Shown: positions 58,909 to 64,000 of the stretch, one piece after another | Layout: each line of letters opens with the position of its first letter | How positions within the stretch are numbered: the stretch's first letter is position 1 | Origin: Bacteroides intestinalis | GTDB taxonomy: Bacteria > Bacteroidota > Bacteroidia > Bacteroidales > Bacteroidaceae | Reading direction: 5' to 3' | DNA length: 64,000 bases | Assembly: GCF_003464595.1 (NCBI RefSeq) | Contig: NZ_QRZF01000010.1 | Span: 117,102 to 181,101 of the forward strand | The notes under the pieces: generated by a model | Seen by the model: the letters and a program-made list of their open reading frames with translations, nothing else | Databases searched by the model: none | Told to the model about the DNA's origin: nothing | Translations under genes and position numbers: made by a program

Positions 58909-59034
58909 GGGCAGGCTGTTTGAGCGAAGCGAGTTCCTGCCCTTTAGCTGAAAATACTTTCGGAGTAGCCCCGGAAGTGCAGCCTTGATTTTTTCTTTGG
59001 TATCTTTCTTTTGCATCAAGGCAAAAGAAAGTAC
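58909..59034 (-). repeat. Non-coding repeat element, copy facing left
   Basis: Read on the minus strand it begins GTACTTTCTTTTGCC, then GATACCAAA (58996-59004), GGCTACTCCG (58961-58970) and GAACTCGCTTCGCTCAAACA (58916-58935), closed by a GGGCAGG/CCTGCCC stem (58909-58915 and 58936-58942). Block order matches the facing copy at 58620-58751. Confidence 0.65.
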
Positions 59035-59088
59035 AATTGGTTATTTTTTCTTTTTCTTTCGCCTCCCACCAAAGAATAAATATATAAA

Positions 59089-59120
59089 CTTGCACGACAT
59101 CACATTTAGCTCTATATTTG
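59089..59120 (+). promoter_or_regulatory. Promoter of the acyl-CoA synthetase gene
   Basis: CTTG at 59089-59092 (near TTTG), 20-nt spacer, TATATTTG at 59113-59120. The gene starts 33 bp downstream. Confidence 0.65.
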
Positions 59121-59153
59121 CGCAGTTTTAACTAAAGTGTGCAAATTTAACAG

Positions 59154-60818
59154 ATGGAACAGGAACAACACTTCATTGATTACATTGAACAAAGCATCAT
59201 TCGGAACTGGAACTTAAACGCCTTGACTGACTATAAAGGTGCTACTCTCCAATATAAAGACGTGGCTCGCAAGATTGCAAAATTCCATATTGTACTGGAA
59301 AGTGCCGGTATCCGGCCGGGTGATAAAATTGCCGTCTGCGGTCGTAACAGTGCACACTGGGCAGTTACTTTCCTGGCAACCATCACTTATGGAGCTGTTA
59401 TTGTGCCTATTCTTCACGAATTTAAAGCAGATAATATACATAATATCGTCAATCACTCAGAAGCCAGACTGCTTTTTGTGGGAGACCAAGTGTGGGAAAA
59501 TCTGAATGAGGACGCCATGCCGCAATTGCTGGGCGTTATTCTGATGACTGAATTCACCCCTGTAGTCTGTCGAGACAAACGATTGATGGAAGCTTTCGAG
59601 CACCGCAATACACTCTACGGACAACGCTATCCTAAAAACTTCCGTCCCGAACACATCTGTTATCGGAAGGATGAACCGGAAGAACTTGCCATCATTAACT
59701 ATACCTCCGGTACTACCGGATATTCCAAAGGTGTTATGCTCCCCTATCGCAGCCTTTGGTCCAACGTGAATTACTGCCATGAGATGCTTCCGGTGAAACC
59801 GGGCGATAATATGGTTGCCATGCTTCCTATGGGACATGTGTTCGGAATGACTTACGATTTCCTTTACGGTTTTTCAGCCGGGGCACACCTCTACTTCCTC
59901 ACTCGCATGCCGACTCCTAAAATTATCGCACAGTCTTTCGCTGAAATCAAACCACGTGTCATCTCATGCGTGCCTCTGATTGTAGAAAAGATTATCAAGA
60001 AGAATATTCTGCCCCGTGTAGATAATAAAATAGGTAAGTTGCTGCTGCGTCTTCCTATCATCAATGACAAGATCAGAGCCCTTGCCCGCAAAGAAGCAAT
60101 GGAAATATTCGGCGGTAACTTCGATGAAATTATCATCGGTGGAGCCCCGTTCAATGCAGAAGTCGAGCGCTTTCTCAAACAGATAGGCTTCCCCTACACC
60201 ATCGCTTACGGTATGACGGAATGTGGTCCTATCATCTGTTCCAGCCGCTGGGAAACCCTGAAGCTGGCATCATGCGGTAAGGCAACCACACGCATGGAAG
60301 TAAAGATCGATTCGTCTGATCCGGAAAAGGTGGCGGGAGAAATCATTTGTCGAGGTACCAACCTGATGCTGGGATATTATAAGAACCAGGAAGCAACCTC
60401 ACAAATCATTGACGTAAATGGCTGGCTGCATACAGGCGATTTAGGCACAATGGATGCCGAAGGTTATGTAACCGTGCGCGGACGCAGCAAGAATATGTTG
60501 CTCACTTCCAGCGGACAAAACATCTACCCGGAAGAGATTGAAAGCAAACTGAATAATATGCCTTACGTTTCCGAGTCGCTCATTGTGTTGCAAAAAGAAA
60601 AATTGGTAGCACTGATTTATCCGGACTTTGACGATGCATTTGCCAATGGACTGCAACAAACGGATGTAGAGCGTATGATGGAAGCTAACCGTAACGAACT
60701 TAACCAGCAATTACCGGCTTATTGCCAAATATCAAAGGTGAAGATACATTTTGAGGAGTTTGAAAAGACAGCCAAAAAATCTATTAAACGGTTTATGTAT
60801 CAAGAGGCTAAAGGTTAA
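59154..60818 (+). CDS. AMP-binding acyl-CoA synthetase (long-chain fatty acid-CoA ligase type)
   Basis: A 554-aa adenylate-forming enzyme. The P-loop-like motif is YTSGTTGYSKG (183-193). AYGMTECGPIICSS and WLHTGDLGTMDAEGYVTVRG supply the A5 to A8 motifs, and the C-terminal lysine lies in KTAKKSIKRF. No signal peptide. It activates a carboxylic acid, probably a fatty acid, with ATP and CoA. The acyl chain specificity cannot be read. It is a single-gene unit. Confidence 0.9.
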   Translation: MEQEQHFIDYIEQSIIRNWNLNALTDYKGATLQYKDVARKIAKFHIVLESAGIRPGDKIAVCGRNSAHWAVTFLATITYGAVIVPILHEFKADNIHNIVNHSEARLLFVGDQVWENLNEDAMPQLLGVILMTEFTPVVCRDKRLMEAFEHRNTLYGQRYPKNFRPEHICYRKDEPEELAIINYTSGTTGYSKGVMLPYRSLWSNVNYCHEMLPVKPGDNMVAMLPMGHVFGMTYDFLYGFSAGAHLYFLTRMPTPKIIAQSFAEIKPRVISCVPLIVEKIIKKNILPRVDNKIGKLLLRLPIINDKIRALARKEAMEIFGGNFDEIIIGGAPFNAEVERFLKQIGFPYTIAYGMTECGPIICSSRWETLKLASCGKATTRMEVKIDSSDPEKVAGEIICRGTNLMLGYYKNQEATSQIIDVNGWLHTGDLGTMDAEGYVTVRGRSKNMLLTSSGQNIYPEEIESKLNNMPYVSESLIVLQKEKLVALIYPDFDDAFANGLQQTDVERMMEANRNELNQQLPAYCQISKVKIHFEEFEKTAKKSIKRFMYQEAKG

Positions 60819-60884
60819 CAAAGATATAAGATTAAGTCTATATTTTTAATTAATGTTATAGAACATGCTTTTTTATTTGGATAA

Positions 60885-60915
60885 TTTGCAGTTATCCCAA
60901 AAGTCCGTATCTTTG
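60885..60915 (+). promoter_or_regulatory. Promoter of the small RNA gene (copy 1)
   Basis: TTTG at 60885-60888, 19-nt spacer, TATCTTTG at 60908-60915: a full match to the Bacteroidetes consensus. Confidence 0.8.
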
Positions 60916-60920
60916 CACTG

Positions 60921-60983
60921 TGTTTTTCATAGTATTAGATTTAAGGTTAACAAAGGTTGGAGTACAGCGGTACTCCTTTTTTT
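60921..60983 (+). ncRNA. Putative small RNA, copy 1
   Basis: A predicted transcript of about 60 nt starts about 6 nt after the promoter at 60885-60915. It ends at a perfect terminator: GGAGTAC (60959-60965), loop AGCG, GTACTCC (60970-60976), seven T residues (60977-60983). It encodes no credible peptide. Positions 60911-60974 are repeated without change at 63937-64000. I recall closely similar sequences recurring in Bacteroides genomes, but I cannot name the family. The start point is inferred. Confidence 0.75.
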
Positions 60984-60998
60984 ATGTCCGTACGTTTC

Positions 60999-63023
60999 CT
61001 ACCTCTCACGTACATACATCTTTTTCTCCGGTCCTACTCCCTTCACCGTAACCTTTTTCCAATGTGCAGGAAGTACGGAAGATAATTGCTCCACACCGCC
61101 ATCCGTTATCTGCAATCCGCAGAAACCGTTTATAACAGCTTGCAGCAATCCGCCTGCTCCCGTCATAAAGTAAGGATTATCACTGGTGGGCGTTTCCGCC
61201 AATACACCGAAAGGAGCACGCAAGTTCGGCTGGTAGCAACGACAGAACATCTCATAGGCACGCTTCGCATCCCCCATCCGGGCATACTGCACACAGAATA
61301 CGGAATAAGACATGGCCGGACCATTCTGCGGATCAATCTTATCGACATAATATTCCATATCCTTCTTTTGCGATTCAGCATCCCCAACAAAATACAATGG
61401 ATATCCCAATAAATTCACATCCGCCTGCTTTATCATCTCACCGTTGTATGTGACATGCTCACGAGTGACTCCATCTTTAAAACGAAGAATACGGATGCCC
61501 TTGCCTACTTCTTCCCATATTTCCGGAACAGGCTCATTACATATCCTTGCCGCCTCACAAGCATATTCCAAAGCCCGGATAGCCGCACCGTTCGTGAAAG
61601 CATTATCATCCACCCCATTTGCATATTCATCGGCTCCCACTACATTGCAAATGGAGTAAGAACCGTCATCATTACGCGTCACACGGCTTACCCAAAAGTC
61701 AGCAACCGCTTTCATCAGCGGAAATGCTTTTGTCCGTAGCCACTGTCCGTCACGGGTAAGGCAATAATAATTCCAGCAAGCAATACTGATGTCCGCAGTG
61801 ATATGATGTTCCAAAGGACCTGTCAAAGCAAAAGTAGGAGTCGATTCTTCCCCGTAATCATCACTCTCCCAGGGAAACATAGCTCCCTTAAAACCGTATG
61901 CCATTGCTTTCTTGCGGGCAGCCATCAAGCGGTCAATACGATAATCGATCATAGATTCGGCAATTCCCTTATTCAGCAACAGCATCGGGGGAAACATCCA
62001 AAGTTCCGAATCCCAGAATATATGTCCATTGTAACCTTGCGAAGAAAGTCCCATGGGCGAGATGCTCAATCCGCTTCCTTCCCTGCAAGAAGAATAAAGG
62101 TTGAAAAGTGCAAACCGAACCGCCCGTTGTGCTTCGTCATCCCCTTCTATCAGGATATCACTTTCCCACAATTCATTCCAAAGACGGCGATGTGCAGCCA
62201 TCAGTGAAGTTGTACCTTCATGAATAGCATAAATCACCTGCCGTTCAGCTTCATTATACGGATCGCTAAAGTCACGGGCGGAGCATACCGAACCCACCAA
62301 AGCAAAAGATATCTGCTCCCCTTTCTTCAGATTCAACACGAAAGACATCTCTTTAGTCACTTCATCATAAAGAGGCTCCTGTGCTGCTCCCTTATTAAAA
62401 ATAAAAGCGGAAGAAGCGGAAACTTTTTGTTGCCGATGAGCAGATACAGCATAAAATTGCAGCATATACATTTGTGTATCATCCGCCCTCATTTTCCGGA
62501 AGCGCTGTGTCGGCTGACTGTATTCTTGGGGAATATCCATCCGGGCAGCAACTTTCAGGGATACATCGGACAGAGCTTTCAGCTCCACCCGGATAAGCCC
62601 CGCATAAGGCATATTTCTTAAAGCGCAAATGCTATAACCCACATCAACTTTCCCGGCTGCCCGGAAACTGCTGTTATGAGTTGCTTCTTTCATATCAACA
62701 CACTGCCTCCAGTTTGTGATACATTCCGTATTCACCTCTTTTCCATCTACATCCATCGACATCAGGAAAGGATTGATTCCTTTCAACACGCGGCTTACCC
62801 CCTGAGGGCCATCCGTATCGAACACATGATTCAGTATCACCTGCCGAACTGAGAAAGGTTCTTTCCAGGGAAGAATACCGATTCCGCCATTCGCCATAGG
62901 GGCGCCTACATAAGGAGCATTTATATCAGAAGCATGAAGTTGCCACAAAGTGTCATCTTCTCCTTTCACCATCTGCACAAAGAAAAAAACAAGTAGAAAG
63001 AAACAGGAAATGCGTGCTTTCAT
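60999..63023 (-). CDS. Secreted glycoside hydrolase, GH65-like
   Basis: A 674-aa protein from ATG 63023 with a signal peptide (MKARISCFFLLVFFFVQMVKG); an upstream in-frame start would extend it across the promoter. The (alpha/alpha)6 barrel of GH65 is visible: GYNGHIFWDSELWMFPPMLL, KGAMFPWESDDYGEE, and VVGADEYANGVDDNAFTNG, where the Glu is the expected catalytic acid. The last part (QADVNLLGYPL onwards) is the C-terminal barrel. It could be a secreted disaccharide hydrolase (trehalase or glucosylgalactose type) rather than a phosphorylase; substrate is unknown. Its end is 15 bp from the small RNA terminator. Confidence 0.85.
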   Translation of the reverse strand: MKARISCFFLLVFFFVQMVKGEDDTLWQLHASDINAPYVGAPMANGGIGILPWKEPFSVRQVILNHVFDTDGPQGVSRVLKGINPFLMSMDVDGKEVNTECITNWRQCVDMKEATHNSSFRAAGKVDVGYSICALRNMPYAGLIRVELKALSDVSLKVAARMDIPQEYSQPTQRFRKMRADDTQMYMLQFYAVSAHRQQKVSASSAFIFNKGAAQEPLYDEVTKEMSFVLNLKKGEQISFALVGSVCSARDFSDPYNEAERQVIYAIHEGTTSLMAAHRRLWNELWESDILIEGDDEAQRAVRFALFNLYSSCREGSGLSISPMGLSSQGYNGHIFWDSELWMFPPMLLLNKGIAESMIDYRIDRLMAARKKAMAYGFKGAMFPWESDDYGEESTPTFALTGPLEHHITADISIACWNYYCLTRDGQWLRTKAFPLMKAVADFWVSRVTRNDDGSYSICNVVGADEYANGVDDNAFTNGAAIRALEYACEAARICNEPVPEIWEEVGKGIRILRFKDGVTREHVTYNGEMIKQADVNLLGYPLYFVGDAESQKKDMEYYVDKIDPQNGPAMSYSVFCVQYARMGDAKRAYEMFCRCYQPNLRAPFGVLAETPTSDNPYFMTGAGGLLQAVINGFCGLQITDGGVEQLSSVLPAHWKKVTVKGVGPEKKMYVRER

Positions 63024-63051
63024 AATCAATATGGAATTATAGTTTTCTATG

Positions 63052-63059
63052 CAAAAATA
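63052..63059 (-). promoter_or_regulatory. Candidate -7 box for the GH65-like gene
   Basis: CAAAAATA reads TATTTTTG on the minus strand, 28 bp before the start; the -33 region (ATTG, 63082-63085) is weak at 22 nt spacing. Confidence 0.4.
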
Positions 63060-63124
63060 AGTAAAATCCTCAATAATCCGGCAATCAATTGTTATCTTTA
63101 CTTCCAAACCAAAACTCTGTTATC

Positions 63125-63853
63125 ATGGATATACATACTTTTATGACTAATTATCGGGAAGCATTTGGTGAACGTGCCGAACTTCCCATCGCCTTCTGGT
63201 ACTCCGATAAACAGGAAAGCGAAACAGACAAAATTGGCGGTTGCTTCTTCAAGGGCCTGCAACAGGTAAGGGAAGGTAAAACCATCAGCCTGAACAGCGA
63301 CGTCATAGGATGTGGCGGCGGAAAGTTCTACACCGGTTTCACGGAAATGCCAATACACGTACCTAACTTCGTATCCCTGAAAGAGAAGTACAAAAAGACT
63401 CCTGAAATGGTAACAGATTTCATAAAGCAAATCCAGGTACCGCGTACGGAAAAGGCCTATCTGCATTTTGCCCGAATAGATAAACTTGCTTCTTTCGATC
63501 ACGTAGAGGGTTTGCTGTTCCTTGCTACGCCTGATATTCTGTCAGGACTTACCACATGGGCTTTTTATGATACGAATGCATTCGATACCGTAGCTACTCC
63601 TTTCGGTTCCGGTTGCAGTTCCGTTGTAACCCTCACTGTTCTCGAAAACCAAAAAGATGGTAAGCGCTGTTTCCTCGGCTTCTTCGATCCGTCCGTGCGT
63701 CCTCACTTTGAGGCCAATCTGTTGAGCTTCACTATTCCCATGTCCCGTTTCAAAGAGATGTATCACACCATGCGCGAAAGTTGCCTGTTCGATACACATG
63801 CCTGGGGAAAGATAAAAGAGCGTATCAACGAACAAAACCCTGAAAAAAAATAA
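63125..63853 (+). CDS. DUF169 family protein
   Basis: A 242-aa cytosolic protein from ATG 63125 (MDIHTFMTNYREAFG). It matches the DUF169 pattern: PIAFWYSDKQESE near the start, GCFFKGLQQVREGKTISL, CGGGKFYTGF, and the conserved FGSGCSSVVTLTV in the second half. Several conserved cysteines suggest a metal or cofactor site, but the family function is not known to me. Divergent from the GH65-like gene, with the second small RNA copy 80 bp downstream. Confidence 0.85.
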   Translation: MDIHTFMTNYREAFGERAELPIAFWYSDKQESETDKIGGCFFKGLQQVREGKTISLNSDVIGCGGGKFYTGFTEMPIHVPNFVSLKEKYKKTPEMVTDFIKQIQVPRTEKAYLHFARIDKLASFDHVEGLLFLATPDILSGLTTWAFYDTNAFDTVATPFGSGCSSVVTLTVLENQKDGKRCFLGFFDPSVRPHFEANLLSFTIPMSRFKEMYHTMRESCLFDTHAWGKIKERINEQNPEKK

Positions 63854-63910
63854 AGAAACAATGCCTAACTTTTAATTAGTGTTATAAAAACACTTATATT
63901 GGTCTAATCA

Positions 63911-63941
63911 TTTGGAAATACGCAGAATATCCGTACCTTTG
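63911..63941 (+). promoter_or_regulatory. Promoter of the small RNA gene (copy 2)
   Basis: TTTG at 63911-63914, 19-nt spacer, TACCTTTG at 63934-63941. The spacer differs from copy 1 while the boxes and spacing are kept. Confidence 0.8.
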
Positions 63942-63946
63942 CACTG

Positions 63947-64000
63947 TGTTTTTCATAGTATTAGATTTAAGGTTAACAAAGGTTGGAGTACAGCGGTACT
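63947..64000 (+). ncRNA. Putative small RNA, copy 2 (cut by window end)
   Basis: Identical to copy 1 as far as visible: 63937-64000 equals 60911-60974. The terminator hairpin is cut off after GTACT by the window end. Same strand as copy 1. Confidence 0.75.

Noticed and set aside
58877..59095. 72-aa minus-strand frame in the left-facing repeat element
   Set aside because: Overlaps the repeat blocks and is not matched in frame by the facing copy.
60913..60984. Small RNA region as a transposon end
   Set aside because: The repeat begins at the promoter -7 box and reaches the terminator, without terminal inverted repeats or a transposase nearby; a multi-copy RNA gene explains it better.

Overview
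The window is a chromosomal segment of a Bacteroidales gut bacterium, most likely a Bacteroides species. Three things point there. Promoters follow the Bacteroidetes pattern (TTTG, about 19-21 nt, TAnnTTTG) and lie before many genes. A bat (Bacteroides aerotolerance) operon is present. Housekeeping families have Bacteroidetes-type features such as HU-LysM and DUF4295 proteins. Species is not assigned. Most of the window is ordinary core genome; there is no CRISPR array, intact insertion sequence or prophage.

Layout. 1-5.5 kb: tripartite RND efflux operon (outer-membrane channel cut by the window start, lipoprotein adaptor, pump), closed by a nested hairpin. 5.6-8.0 kb: an orphan HsdR-N nuclease-like gene, divergent from AMP nucleosidase and DNA polymerase III delta. 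8.0-9.25 kb: a long AT-rich gap with repeated hairpins and recurring ACAATTGTAA motifs, leading to an HTH regulator. 9.9-15.4 kb: pyrK-pyrD, trmD, ligA, dapA. 15.4-15.8 kb: terminators and two tandem tRNA-Arg(ACG). 15.9-23.1 kb, minus strand: a patatin/beta-barrel protein, HtpG and ClpC. 23.4-27.3 kb: gyrA with a secreted TPR protein. 27.5-28.9 kb: a tandem universal stress protein and a small DNA-binding protein.

29.1-37.8 kb is the complete bat operon on the minus strand: MoxR ATPase, DUF58, an Ig-like membrane protein, BatA, BatB, BatC, BatD and BatE. It looks built from pairs: two VWA proteins, two TPR proteins, and two membrane proteins that appear to share one cytoplasmic tail domain. 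38.0-42.8 kb, minus strand: a fusion of HU, a transmembrane segment and LysM, then a second HU protein, RimO, FtsY, DUF4295, L33 and L28. 42.9-49.2 kb: CinA amidase and TsaD, divergent from a giant TamB-type protein. 49.2-54.2 kb, minus strand: an envelope and polyphosphate cluster (Ppx/GppA, Ppk1, glycosyltransferase, LpxH-like phosphoesterase). 54.3-58.6 kb: an NtrC-type response regulator with its histidine kinase, then a CPA1 cation/proton antiporter. 58.6-59.05 kb: two facing copies of a non-coding repeat element. 59.2-63.9 kb: an acyl-CoA synthetase, a GH65-like secreted glycosidase and a DUF169 protein.

Strongest unusual items: (1) the single-pass HU-LysM protein, whose domain order would let one polypeptide touch both DNA and peptidoglycan; (2) a small RNA gene present twice (60.9 and 63.9 kb), 64 bp identical, each copy with its own consensus promoter and the first ending in a hairpin plus T-tract; (3) the AT-rich 8.0-9.25 kb region with exchangeable hairpin arms and operator-like repeats; (4) the duplicated tail domain inside the bat operon; (5) the facing repeat elements at 58.6-59.0 kb. 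All functional statements come from reading motifs by eye; no database search was run.
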